A DNA stretch of 38,896 nt from Planctomycetota bacterium (GCA_016872555.1 VGZO01000007.1:1-38896); one strand, 5' to 3'. Numbered from the stretch's first letter, positions 13,957 to 22,242 are shown. The notes: generated from the sequence alone by a model not told the origin. A program made the numbers and translations.

Positions 13957-16446
13957 TCACCAGGGGGCGGGAACCCGCTGCCGCGTCGTCCCCTCGGCGG
14001 CCGGCACCCAGGCGAGGACGACCTCCTCGACGGCGATGTCGGTCTTCCGCGGCGGAATCTCGATCGGCTCCAGCGCCATCCGCTCCGGATTGGCCTCGGC
14101 CCGCACGGTCGCCAGGGCCAGGTCGATCTCGTCGGCGAGCGTCCGCCGCCGCTCCTCGAGGGTGCCGAGGCTCTCCTCGGCGTGGACCACGTCGGCCTGC
14201 TGCCGGGCGGTGCGGCTGGCGGAGCGCATCGACGTGGCCGCCCGACCCACCGTGGTGGAGCTGGCCACCTTCCGCCCGAGGACCGCCGACAGGACGGCGC
14301 TGCCGATCGAGACATATGTCTGGAGCGATGAATTGCGGACCTCGGCCTTCTCCCGTTCCACTTTCTGCCGCGCCCTGACGATCCGGTCGTCGAGCGTGGC
14401 GAGCCGCGTTGCGTATCGGTCGCGGACCCGCTCCAGCTCGGCGTCGCGCCATTCGCGCGCCTGCTGGGCGATGCGGACGCGGAACGCGGCCTCGCTCTCC
14501 CCCGGCCGCGAGATCGCGTCGAGGGCCGGGGCCCGCCAGACGGTCAGCTTGCTCGTCCGCGCCAGGTGCCCCTTGAGCGCGGTGGCGAGGAGGGTGTAGC
14601 CCTTGGGGCCGGCGAGCGACGGCGGCAACGGCGCGAAGAAGCCGGGGCGTGGCGCCATCTCGATCTCGGGGGGCTCGGCGAGGATCTCGCCTGCGTCCCA
14701 GGCCGACTCGCCGAGCTGGTCGCCGGCGGGGGCGATGCAGATCACCTCGCGGTCGACGTCGATCCGCGCCGCGGCCTTGGCATGGCGGACCCGCGCGCGG
14801 CCGAGGATGCTCGGACGGTAGCGAACCGGACCGGCCACTCCGGGTTCGGGCGCCAGAAACACCTCACGCACCCCGGGGGGCAGGAGAGGGCGATCGCCAC
14901 CGAACCGGCCGCTGGACGGTTCGTCGCGTTCGGCGCGGAGCGGCTCGGCGGGACGGCCGGCCGGCGCCGCGCCGGGGGCGGTGGCGGTGAGCCGGCGGAT
15001 CTCGTCGCGGAGCAGCGGACCGCGGAGGAAAGACAGCGTCCAGCGCGTCTGGAACACCGTCTCCGCATCGGCGTGCACGGTGTGCATGAGGAACATCCGC
15101 TGACCAAGCCCGGAGAGGACGCGGTCGACGTGGGCGCGGTCGAATCCCGCCCCAGCCGAGCTCGCCGCCCCTTCGAGGCCGTCGAGGACCCGCGCCTTGT
15201 CGCGGGCGGTCTGGAGACGGCCAAGGAACCAGGTGCCGGCGTTGGAGAGCCCCTTGTAGTCGAGGTCGACGGGGTTCTGCGTGGCGAGGACGACGCCGAG
15301 GCCGAACGCGCGGGCCTGCTTGAGCAGCGTCAGCAGCGGCGTCTTGCTCGGCGGGTTGGCGGTCGGCGGCAGGTAGCCGAAGACCTCGTCCATGAGGAAC
15401 AGCGCCTTGAGCGACGACGTGCCCCCCTGGGACCGCATCCAACCGACCACCTGGCCGGCGAGGAGCGTGACGAACGCCATCCGCTGGGCGTCGGAGAGGT
15501 GGGCGATCGAGATCACGCTCACCCGCGGACGCCCCCCCTCCGTCCACAACAGCCGGCCGACGTCGAGCGGCTCCCCCTGCAGCCAGGCCTCGAACCCGGG
15601 CGCGGCCGCGACGGTGTTGAGCCGGGCGGCGAGCTGGTAGCGATCGCCGGCGGGGAAGAAGTTTTCCAGGTCGAGGAACCCGACGCGTTCCAGCGGCGGC
15701 GCTGGGATCGCACGGATCAGCGTCGCGAAGTCGACGCGTTGGCCGGCCCGCCACAGCGTGTCGATGATGGCGGCGAGGAGCACGTGCTCGCGGCTCCGCC
15801 CCGGCTCGCCGTCGATCCCCGCCAACGCCAGCAGCCCGGCGACGAGCGAATCGATCCGTTCGTGGCGGACCTCGGGATCGTCGCCATCGGCCGGCGGGTC
15901 GAGGCTCTGGAGCATCGCGAGCGGTCGGCCGGCACGGCTGCCGGGGGTGTACACCGCCATGTCGACGGTGGCACGAAGCCTCCCGATGCGCTCGGCCGAC
16001 TGGCCGCTCGCTTCCAATCCCTCGCGCCAGGCCCGCGCCGTCCGGGCGGCGAGCTCGTCGAGCGTGATCCCGTCGCGCCGCGCCGCCTCCTCCTCCAGCC
16101 ACGGCCGGAACGACTCGGGGGAGAGGTCGGGAAAGGTGAGGAGAAGGTTGGCCAGATCACCCTTCGGATCGACGACGATCGCCGGGATGCCGTCGATCGC
16201 CGCCTCTTCGAGGAGCCCGACGAGCAACCCGGTCTTGCCGCTGCCGGTCATCCCGACGCAGACCGCATGGGTCGTGAACCGCCGGGCGTCGACGAGGAGC
16301 GGCTCTCCCGGCCGGCCGCTGTCGGGATCGACCGATCGGCCGAGATAGAAGACCCCCAATCCTTCGATGTCGGGTCCGGCAGCCGGAGGGGCGGCCGTGG
16401 AATCTCGGCGCGCCGGAGGACGGCGGGGCGACGGGCGGTCGGGCAT
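13957..16446 (-). CDS. HerA/FtsK-superfamily ATPase (DUF87-type ATP-binding protein)
   Basis: The 829-aa protein has a P-loop ATPase domain (about 50-490) with Walker A G-M-T-G-S-G-K-T at 65-72, D-P-K-G-D-L-A-N-L-L shortly after (93-102), and Walker B A-L-F-L-M-D-E (348-354) in L-M-D-E-V-F-G-Y-L-P-P. Then comes A-T-Q-N-P-V-D-L-D-Y-K, a strongly conserved stretch in a widespread family of HerA-like proteins. The C-terminal 330 residues contain a basic coiled coil (R-D-R-Y-A-T-R-L-A-T-L-D-D-R) interrupted by a short hydrophobic segment near 685-700, and a beta-rich end. HerA homologues pump DNA; the role of this branch is unknown. AGCGAGGA precedes ATG 16446. It is coupled to purU downstream and lacks an adjacent nurA. 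Confidence 0.88.
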   Translation of the reverse strand: MPDRPSPRRPPARRDSTAAPPAAGPDIEGLGVFYLGRSVDPDSGRPGEPLLVDARRFTTHAVCVGMTGSGKTGLLVGLLEEAAIDGIPAIVVDPKGDLANLLLTFPDLSPESFRPWLEEEAARRDGITLDELAARTARAWREGLEASGQSAERIGRLRATVDMAVYTPGSRAGRPLAMLQSLDPPADGDDPEVRHERIDSLVAGLLALAGIDGEPGRSREHVLLAAIIDTLWRAGQRVDFATLIRAIPAPPLERVGFLDLENFFPAGDRYQLAARLNTVAAAPGFEAWLQGEPLDVGRLLWTEGGRPRVSVISIAHLSDAQRMAFVTLLAGQVVGWMRSQGGTSSLKALFLMDEVFGYLPPTANPPSKTPLLTLLKQARAFGLGVVLATQNPVDLDYKGLSNAGTWFLGRLQTARDKARVLDGLEGAASSAGAGFDRAHVDRVLSGLGQRMFLMHTVHADAETVFQTRWTLSFLRGPLLRDEIRRLTATAPGAAPAGRPAEPLRAERDEPSSGRFGGDRPLLPPGVREVFLAPEPGVAGPVRYRPSILGRARVRHAKAAARIDVDREVICIAPAGDQLGESAWDAGEILAEPPEIEMAPRPGFFAPLPPSLAGPKGYTLLATALKGHLARTSKLTVWRAPALDAISRPGESEAAFRVRIAQQAREWRDAELERVRDRYATRLATLDDRIVRARQKVEREKAEVRNSSLQTYVSIGSAVLSAVLGRKVASSTTVGRAATSMRSASRTARQQADVVHAEESLGTLEERRRTLADEIDLALATVRAEANPERMALEPIEIPPRKTDIAVEEVVLAWVPAAEGTTRQRVPAPW

Positions 16447-16678
16447 CGTGGTCCTCGCTGGCGGCGCGCCCCGCCGCCGGATCGACGGCCGGGTCAGGGG
16501 CGATGATACCGGCCGACCGGGCCGGATGTCGTCGCCCTGCGGCGAAGCGCGTGGGGCTGGGGCGATCTCCCGCCGCAGTCGCCTGGCGCCTCGACGTCCG
16601 CCCGGTTCGGGCCGGCCCGCCCCCGGGGAAGGCTACACTGCGGTCACGGAGGCGAACCGGGGCCCGGCCCGTCGCCCG

Positions 16679-17917
16679 ATGCCCACAGGATCGCCAGCGA
16701 CCGTGCCCCCGACCGCCACCGATCCACGTCGGCCGTGCATCCTCCTCGTCGACGACCAGCCGATCATCGGTGAAGCGGTGCGGCGCATGCTCGTCGCCGA
16801 GGACGACCTGGGCTACCACTATTGCCGCGACTCCTCCGTCGCCCTGGCCATGGCCGCCGACGTCGGGCCGACGGTGATCCTCCTCGACCTGGTGATGCCC
16901 GGCATCGACGGACTGGAGCTGGTCCGTCGGTTCCGTGCCGACGGCCGCTTCGCCGACGTGCCGATCATCGTGCTGTCGACCAAGGAGGAGGCAGCGGTGA
17001 AGGCCGAGGCCTTCCAACTCGGCGCCAACGACTACATCGTCAAGCTCCCCGATCGGCTCGAACTCCTCGCCCGCGTCCGCCACCACTCGCGCGGCTACAT
17101 CGCGCTGCTCGAACGGAACCAGGCTTTCGAGGCGCTCCGCGCCAGCCGTGAGGCCCTCGCCGAGGATCTCGCGAGTGCCGCGCGGTACGTCCGCTCGCTG
17201 CTGCCGCCACCGCAACGGCTCGGCGGTGCGACGGTCGACTGGCGCTTCGTGCCGTCGGCGGAGCTCGGCGGCGATGCCTTCGGCTTCCACCTCATCGACG
17301 ACCACCGGACCGCCGTGTATCTCCTCGACGTCTGTGGTCACGGCGTCGGGGCCGCCCTGCTGAGCGTTTCGGTCCTCACGACGCTGCGGACGGAAGCCCT
17401 TCCGCACACCGATTTCCTCGACCCCGGCACGGTGCTCGCCGCCCTCAACCGGGCATTTCCGATGGACCGGCAGAACGACATGTTCTTCACGATCTGGTAC
17501 GGGATCCTTGACTCGGCTGCCGGACGGCTCAGGTGGTCAGGAGGGGGCCATCCCCCGGCACTGCTGATCCCACCATGGCGCGGGGCGTCGCCCCCGGTCC
17601 ACGTGCTCCTCGACTCCGACGGACCCCTGATCGGCGCAGTCGACGGACTGGAGTTCCAATCGCGGGAAATCTCCGTCGATCCCGGGTCCCATCTCTACCT
17701 GTACAGCGACGGGGCGTTCGAGGTCAGCCGCCCTGACGGCTCGATGTGGGGGTTCGCGTCGTTCCTCGACGTCATGACCAGCCCCACCACCCCCCCCGAA
17801 CGGAGACTCGACACGCTCCGCGCCGCGATCACGGAGGTTACCGGTCGTGACGATTTTGCCGACGACTTCTCGATCGTCGCGGTGGGCACGGACGAAATAG
17901 CCGATCCCCGCCCGTGA
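16679..17917 (+). CDS. Response regulator with PP2C/SpoIIE-type phosphatase output
   Basis: The 412-aa protein joins a receiver domain (about 18-140) to a PPM/SpoIIE-like serine phosphatase (about 190-405). The receiver has the acidic pair D25-D26, the phosphoacceptor D70 in V-I-L-L-D-L-V-M-P-G, S100/T101 and K122, so it should be phosphorylatable. A helical linker (R-A-S-R-E-A-L-A-E-D-L) leads to the phosphatase, where G-G-D-A-F-G-F, L-D-V-C-G-H-G-V-G-A-A-L-L, S-G-G-G-H-P-P, Y-S-D-G-A-F-E and D-D-F-S-I-V-A-V give the metal-binding aspartates. It resembles RsbU/RssB-like partner-switching regulators that dephosphorylate an anti-sigma antagonist. No such partner or histidine kinase is adjacent. 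ATG 16679 is the first plausible start; GGAGG lies 27 bases upstream, so GTG 16703 is an alternative. Confidence 0.91.
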   Translation: MPTGSPATVPPTATDPRRPCILLVDDQPIIGEAVRRMLVAEDDLGYHYCRDSSVALAMAADVGPTVILLDLVMPGIDGLELVRRFRADGRFADVPIIVLSTKEEAAVKAEAFQLGANDYIVKLPDRLELLARVRHHSRGYIALLERNQAFEALRASREALAEDLASAARYVRSLLPPPQRLGGATVDWRFVPSAELGGDAFGFHLIDDHRTAVYLLDVCGHGVGAALLSVSVLTTLRTEALPHTDFLDPGTVLAALNRAFPMDRQNDMFFTIWYGILDSAAGRLRWSGGGHPPALLIPPWRGASPPVHVLLDSDGPLIGAVDGLEFQSREISVDPGSHLYLYSDGAFEVSRPDGSMWGFASFLDVMTSPTTPPERRLDTLRAAITEVTGRDDFADDFSIVAVGTDEIADPRP

Positions 17918-17981
17918 GCGTCGCCACGGGCACCCCCACGACAGGTGGACCTCACGGGACCGTGATCGGCCACCGCCCGCC

Positions 17982-18009
17982 TTGCATGAGGACACCGAAT
18001 CCGTAAACT
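17982..18009 (+). promoter_or_regulatory. Candidate sigma70-type promoter for the tRNA-tuf locus
   Basis: TTGCAT (17982-17987), 16 bp, then TAAACT (18004-18009). Initiation would fall about 35-40 bases upstream of tRNA-Thr(TGT). Matches to consensus are partial (three and four of six), but the position ahead of the first tRNA and the local AT content in a GC-rich region support it. Confidence 0.35.
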
Positions 18010-18053
18010 GCTGGGTTTCCGCGGTACGGCTGATTCCAGCGGCGCCCGGGGTC

Positions 18054-18126
18054 GCTAGCGTAGCTCAATTGGCAGAGCAGCTGATTTGTAATCAGCAGGT
18101 TGCGGGTTCAACTCCCGCCGCTAGCT
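18054..18126 (+). tRNA. tRNA-Thr(TGT)
   Basis: The 73-nt cloverleaf pairs completely: acceptor GCTAGCG/CGCTAGC with discriminator T, D arm GCTC/GAGC, anticodon stem GCTGA/TCAGC around TTTGTAA, T arm GCGGG/CCCGC around TTCAACT. Anticodon TGT decodes ACA, mainly, for threonine. CCA is not encoded. It is the first member of a tRNA series leading to tuf and corresponds to E. coli thrU. Confidence 0.97.
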
Positions 18127-18454
18127 CACTGCGTGCCGTTCAACCCGGTCCGTGGTCACCCGCCGGCGCGGGGGATTCCGACGAGCCTCGATCACCACAG
18201 CGGTGCCGAGTCGGCGGCCGGCCGCGGGGCGGTCGGATGGCGATCATGTGAGGTACGTCGGAGGTGGACCGGAAAGCGGGTCGTTGGGCCGGTGATGCGC
18301 GCCGGTTCCGGAGCCGTGGCGGAGTCGCCGGGTCAGGATTCGCGGTGCCATCATCAGGCGACGAAACGGGCGAAACAGAGGTGGATGGCGAGACGACGAC
18401 TGCGGGTGAACACCGAATCCGCAGGTCGATCTGTCGCCTCCCGCGCGAGAGTGC
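18127..18454 (+). other. 328-bp spacer between tRNA-Thr and tRNA-Tyr
   Basis: I see no convincing gene. The frames on the minus strand that look like proteins here are antisense translations of the flanking tRNAs. The only distinct element is the 12-mer ACACCGAATCCG at 18410-18421, an exact copy of 17992-18003. The spacer must be removed if the tRNAs are cotranscribed; in E. coli the same tRNAs are separated by only a few to about a hundred bases. Confidence 0.6.
18410..18421 (+). repeat. 12-bp direct repeat upstream of tRNA-Tyr (copy of 17992-18003)
   Basis: ACACCGAATCCG occurs at 17992-18003, inside the candidate promoter spacer 50 bp before tRNA-Thr, and again here 33 bp before tRNA-Tyr. 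The match is exact. Whether it is a regulatory element or coincidence cannot be told from two copies. Confidence 0.35.
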
Positions 18455-18537
18455 GGGGAGTTTCCCGAGCGGTCAAAGGGGTCAGACTGTAAATCTGATG
18501 GATTATTCCTTCGCAGGTTCGAATCCTGCACTCCCCA
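18455..18537 (+). tRNA. tRNA-Tyr(GTA)
   Basis: The 83-nt class II tRNA has acceptor GGGGAGT/ACTCCCC with discriminator A, a D loop CGGTCAAAGG, the anticodon loop CTGTAAA (anticodon GTA), a long variable arm, and a T arm GCAGG/CCTGC around TTCGAAT. It corresponds to E. coli tyrU. CCA is not encoded. Confidence 0.97.
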
Positions 18538-18599
18538 GTCGGTTCCTCCGCTGGTCGGATCGGGTTTTCAAGACGGGCGATCGGCGGTGGTTTTGCAGT

Positions 18600-18670
18600 G
18601 CGGGTGTAGCTCAATGGTAGAGCAATAGCCTTCCAAGCTAAAGACGAGGGTTCGATTCCCTTCACCCGCT
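18600..18670 (+). tRNA. tRNA-Gly(TCC)
   Basis: The 71-nt tRNA has acceptor GCGGGTG/CACCCGC with discriminator T, anticodon loop CTTCCAA (anticodon TCC, decoding GGA and GGG), and T loop TTCGATT. The outermost anticodon-stem pair is an A-A mismatch and the first T-stem pair a G-U, both tolerable. It corresponds to E. coli glyT. CCA is not encoded. Confidence 0.95.
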
Positions 18671-18899
18671 TCAGGCCCGACGGGGCCTGTCGGGTGCCTC
18701 CGAGATGCGGCGTGGATCCAAGCCATCACGGCCCGTGAAACCGACCGCTCGGAACGTGGCACCGACGGACGAATCGAACCGGACACACGAAACGGCGGCA
18801 ACGGCAAGTCACTTCGAAGGAGATCACGTCGTAGCCAATCGGGGCGGAGGATGGGCCTGGACACGCGGGCGCCGTTCGACCCACCAATCCATGACATCT

Positions 18900-18973
<74 letters not shown>

Positions 18974-19220
18974 CGCGGGAAGTGGGTGTTCGGTCGCCGG
19001 CCGCCCATGACAGCCGCACCATTTTCGTCGAGCACGGTTCGAGAGCCCCGCGGTGGTCGCACCGGCGCGGGGAACGGCACACAAAACAGTCGGTGACGAT
19101 ATCGGCTCCGTCGCGACCGGGCGTTTCCGGTCGGTCGGGACCAGCGATCAGGTGACCGAAGCCCCGGAACGCCGGTGACGGTCGAACAGGCACCATCAGA
19201 GAGGAACGCCGAGGAGAAGC

Positions 19221-20420
19221 ATGGCTAAGGACACGTTCACGCGGAGCAAGCCCCACGTCAATGTCGGCACGATCGGGCACATCGACCATGGCAAGACCAC
19301 GCTCACTGGAGCGCTGGTGGCGGTGCAGGCCGCCAAGAATCTCGCCATCGCCAAGAGCTACGCCGACATCGCCAAGGGTGGAACCGTCCGCGACGAGACG
19401 AAGACCGTGACGATCGCGGTCAGCCACGTCGAATACGAGACCGCCAAACGGCACTATGCCCACATCGATTGCCCCGGGCACGCCGACTTCATCAAGAACA
19501 TGATCACGGGCGCTGCCCAGATGGACGGCGCGATCCTCGTCGTCAGCGCGGCCGACGGCCCGATGCCTCAGACCCGCGAGCACATCCTCCTCGCTCGACA
19601 GGTCGGCGTGCCGGCGCTGGTCGTGTTCCTCAACAAGGTCGACCTCGTCGACGATCCGGAGCTGCTCGATCTGGTGGAGATGGAAATCCGCGAGCTGCTC
19701 ACCAAGTACGGGTTCCCGGGCGACGACATCCCGATCATCCGCGGTGCCGGCAAGCCGGCCTACGACAACCCGACGGATGCGGCCAAGAACAAGTGCATCG
19801 GCGACCTGCTCGATGCCGTCGACAGCTATATTCCCGAGCCGACTCGGGAGCTCGACAAGCCGTTCCTGATGGCGATCGAAGACGTGTTCTCGATCGAAGG
19901 TCGCGGCACGGTCGCCACGGGGCGTATCGAGCGTGGTCTGGTGAAGGTCGGCGACGAAGTCGAGATCGTGGGTCTCAAGGACAAGTCGGAGAAGACCACG
20001 GTCACGGGCGTCGAGATGTTCAAGAAGGTGCTCGACAGCGGACAGGCCGGCGACAACGTCGGCTGCCTGCTGCGTGGCGTGACCCGCGACGGTATCGAGC
20101 GCGGTCAGGTGCTCGCCAAGCCGGGCTCGATCAAGCCCCACAAGAAGTTCGAGTGCGAGGTGTACGTGCTGTCGAAGGAGGAAGGGGGGCGACACACGCC
20201 GTTCTTCGCCAACTACCGGCCGCAGTTCTACTTCCGCACCACCGACGTGACGGGTACGACGAAGCCCCTGGGCGGTGTCGAGATGGTGTCGCCGGGCGAC
20301 AACGTCAAGATGGAGGTGGAATTGATGGTGCCGATCGCCATGGACGACGGGGTGCGCTTCGCGATCCGCGAAGGTGGCAAGACCGTCGGTTCGGGTGTCG
20401 TCACCAAGATCCTTGACTGA
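19221..20420 (+). CDS. tuf: Translation elongation factor Tu (EF-Tu)
   Basis: EF-Tu delivers aminoacyl-tRNA to the ribosome as a GTP complex. The 399-aa protein has the P-loop G-H-I-D-H-G-K-T (19-26), D-C-P-G-H87 with the catalytic His, N138-K-V-D141, and full domains 2 and 3 ([19 protein letters not shown]). Switch I is unusual: the near-universal R-G-I-T-I-N-T-S-H is replaced by K-T-V-T-I-A-V-S-H (61-69), preceded by K-G-G-T-V-R-D-E-T. The magnesium-ligand threonine (T64) is kept, but the Arg-Gly before it is not. The G5 loop reads R-G-A-G-K instead of S-A-L/K. My recollection is that other Pirellulales-type EF-Tu share this, but I cannot check it. A GAGGAGA ribosome site is 4-5 bases upstream. 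Gene order tRNA-Thr, tuf, tRNA-Trp, secE is conserved. Confidence 0.98.
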   Translation: MAKDTFTRSKPHVNVGTIGHIDHGKTTLTGALVAVQAAKNLAIAKSYADIAKGGTVRDETKTVTIAVSHVEYETAKRHYAHIDCPGHADFIKNMITGAAQMDGAILVVSAADGPMPQTREHILLARQVGVPALVVFLNKVDLVDDPELLDLVEMEIRELLTKYGFPGDDIPIIRGAGKPAYDNPTDAAKNKCIGDLLDAVDSYIPEPTRELDKPFLMAIEDVFSIEGRGTVATGRIERGLVKVGDEVEIVGLKDKSEKTTVTGVEMFKKVLDSGQAGDNVGCLLRGVTRDGIERGQVLAKPGSIKPHKKFECEVYVLSKEEGGRHTPFFANYRPQFYFRTTDVTGTTKPLGGVEMVSPGDNVKMEVELMVPIAMDDGVRFAIREGGKTVGSGVVTKILD

Positions 20421-20429
20421 CGATTCCGT

Positions 20430-20466
20430 CCCGCGCGGCGCGTCGGGTTTCCCGGCGCCGCGCGGG
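20430..20466 (+). other. Large stem-loop between tuf and tRNA-Trp
   Basis: CCCGCGCGGCGC (20430-20441) pairs perfectly with GCGCCGCGCGGG (20455-20466). The interior CGGG-TTT-CCCG extends it to 16 bp with a 2-nt bulge (GT) and a 3-nt loop. No T-run follows, so it is not a standard Rho-independent terminator. It lies 9 bp after the tuf stop and 11 bp before tRNA-Trp, so it may protect the tuf mRNA 3' end after tRNA processing or attenuate readthrough into secE. Confidence 0.6.
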
Positions 20467-20477
20467 GTCCGGGCCAC

Positions 20478-20550
20478 AGGGGCGTAGCTCAACTGGCAGA
20501 GCGCTGGTCTCCAAAACCAGAGGTTGCGAGTTCGATCCCCGCCGCCCCTG
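20478..20550 (+). tRNA. tRNA-Trp(CCA)
   Basis: The 73-nt tRNA has acceptor AGGGGCG/CGCCCCT with discriminator G (as expected for tRNA-Trp), D arm GCTC/GAGC, anticodon stem CTGGT/ACCAG around CTCCAAA, and T loop TTCGATC. The T stem GCGAG/CCCGC has an A-C mismatch at 52:62, where most tRNA-Trp have G-C. CCA is not encoded. Its place between tuf and secE is conserved in many bacteria. Confidence 0.95.
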
Positions 20551-20783
20551 CTGCCACCGGCTCCGGCCGGCACTGCGGCCGCAGTGCCTCCGTGCCGGCC
20601 CGGTACGGGGTGGCGGCCAGACCTGGACGGACGACGGTTGGGCCGCCGGTTCCCCTCCGCGCGGCGTCCGGGAAGCTGCCGGTTGATTCGCGGCGGCAAT
20701 GTGTTGAGATCGTGGCGGCGTGTGTTCGGCTGGCGATCGATGGGTGCGGATCGCGATGGATCGCCCCGCGGAGTGAGCACGAC

Positions 20784-21287
20784 ATGGCAGGCATCCAGGA
20801 AAGTGCGTCGTCGGGGGGTGCCGTGTGGAGGGAGATGCTCTCCGCCGCACGGTACAAGCCCCATCAGGGGCGGATTGCCCGCCGGGCGACCTTCGGGGCG
20901 CTCGTGGCGATCCTCCTTCTTGCCGCGTTCCGGCTGTCTCAGGCCTTGTCGGCGTGGTATGGCGGCACGGTGTCTCTCGGATCCGCGTCCGGAGCTCTCG
21001 GGGCCGATGGCGGCGCCGATTACGGGTTGGTGCGGATCCTCATCCCGCTGGCTCTGCTGGCGATCGGCAGTTGGCTGGCGTTTCGGATGGTGAACGTGCC
21101 CCGGTTCGCTGAATTCCTCATCGCCGTCGAAGGCGAAATGGCGAAGGTATCCTGGCCGTCCACCGGCGAGGTCGTCCGCAGTTCGGTCGTGATCATCTTC
21201 ATGATTTTCGCGCTGACCGCGATCCTGTTCCTCTATGACCTTTTCTGGCGCCTGCTCCTCCGTTTCCTCCAAGAGGGGGTCGGCTGA
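20784..21287 (+). CDS. secE: Preprotein translocase subunit SecE
   Basis: SecE clamps the SecY channel of the Sec translocon in the inner membrane. The 167-aa protein is longer than the minimal one-helix SecE (about 60 aa) and has three hydrophobic segments (about 35-55, 80-101, 134-160). The conserved C-terminal block is V-E-G-E-M-A-K-V-S-W-P-S-T-G-E-V, the amphipathic helix and hinge that identify SecE, followed by the essential last helix. ATG 20784 is chosen: the longer frame to 20592 adds only Arg/Pro-rich sequence. Its place ahead of nusG confirms the call. There is no rpmG gene between tRNA-Trp and secE, although many bacteria have it here. Confidence 0.94.
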   Translation: MAGIQESASSGGAVWREMLSAARYKPHQGRIARRATFGALVAILLLAAFRLSQALSAWYGGTVSLGSASGALGADGGADYGLVRILIPLALLAIGSWLAFRMVNVPRFAEFLIAVEGEMAKVSWPSTGEVVRSSVVIIFMIFALTAILFLYDLFWRLLLRFLQEGVG

Positions 21288-21364
21288 CGCTGTGTCCGAG
21301 GGGGAGCGCTGCTCTCCCCGCGACCAGGCGCCGCCAGCCCCGCACCCCTTCAACCGTCCCGCCC

Positions 21365-22096
21365 ATGAACGACGACGACAACGCCGACAACGACCGCCTG
21401 GCCGACTCCACTGGCTCTTCCCAGCGGAGCGGTCTGCACGATTCCCTGCGGGCCGACCAACCCGATGACGACGACGGCCCGGCGGAAATCGCCGATCCGT
21501 TCGCCGGGGCCGAGGATGCGGCGCCGGTCACCGACGACAGTGGCGACGACGCGGCTGCCGCGCCCGACAAGCATTGGTACATCCTCAAGGTGCAGAGCAA
21601 CCGCGAGGACTCGATCCGTGATGCCCTGCTGAGGCGGGTGCGGATGCAGGGGCTTGATCGGTTTTTCGGCGACGTCATCGTGCCGAAAGAGCAGGTCACC
21701 GAATTCAAGGGGGGCAAGAAGAAGGTCGTCTCGCGGAAGCTCTATCCGGGCTACATCCTCGTCAACATGGCGCTCAACGACGAGACCTGGTATCTCGTCC
21801 GCGAGACCGGGGGCATCGGTGACTTCACCGGCTCGGCCGGGCGTCCGAGCCCGATGTTGCCTCAGGACGTTGCCAAACTGCTCAACAAGACCGAGGTCAA
21901 GACGGACGAAACACCCAGGTTGCGGATCACCTTCAAGAAGGGCGACCGGGTGAAGATCACCGAAGGGACGTTCGAGAACTTCGAAGGCGAGGTCGAGCAG
22001 ATCGACGAGGCGAATGGTCGCGTGACCGTGATGCTGAGCATCTTCGGTCGCTCGACACCCGTGGACATCGAGTACTGGCAGATCGAAAACGTCTGA
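21365..22096 (+). CDS. nusG: Transcription termination/antitermination protein NusG
   Basis: NusG binds RNA polymerase and couples it to Rho or the ribosome. The 243-aa protein is about 60 residues longer than E. coli NusG (181). Residues 1-65 are an acidic, Asp-rich, probably disordered extension (M-N-D-D-D-N-A-D-N-D, D-D-D-D-G-P-A). The NGN domain starts at K-H-W-Y-I-L-K-V-Q-S-N-R-E and includes S-R-K-L-Y-P-G-Y-I-L-V-N-M. The KOW domain is at the C-terminus (F-K-K-G-D-R-V-K-I-T-E-G-T-F through V-M-L-S-I-F-G-R-S-T-P-V). The start ATG 21365 lacks a strong ribosome site; a 6-bp hairpin (GGGGAG/CTCCCC) lies in the 77-bp gap after secE. Confidence 0.97.
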   Translation: MNDDDNADNDRLADSTGSSQRSGLHDSLRADQPDDDDGPAEIADPFAGAEDAAPVTDDSGDDAAAAPDKHWYILKVQSNREDSIRDALLRRVRMQGLDRFFGDVIVPKEQVTEFKGGKKKVVSRKLYPGYILVNMALNDETWYLVRETGGIGDFTGSAGRPSPMLPQDVAKLLNKTEVKTDETPRLRITFKKGDRVKITEGTFENFEGEVEQIDEANGRVTVMLSIFGRSTPVDIEYWQIENV

Positions 22097-22242
22097 ATCA
22101 TCACCACACCCGTCAGGGGCCCGATGGTCCCCGTGCCGGTGATTGGAGACACGACGATCGCCCCCGCCGGCAGCGCCCCCGGGAGCGGTGAAATGGGCGG
22201 GACGGTTGGGCGCGGGCAGGAAACTTCTTCCGAGGCAGGATC

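Noticed and set aside
14566..16506. 646-aa plus-strand frame opposite the HerA-like ATPase
   Set aside because: The minus strand encodes intact Walker A and B motifs at the same place.
18244..18665. Minus-strand ORFs with M-Q-D-S-N-L-R-R and M-K-G-I-E-P-S-S-L-A-W, antisense to the tRNAs
   Set aside because: These are the well-known false proteins produced by translating tRNA-Tyr and tRNA-Gly genes in reverse.
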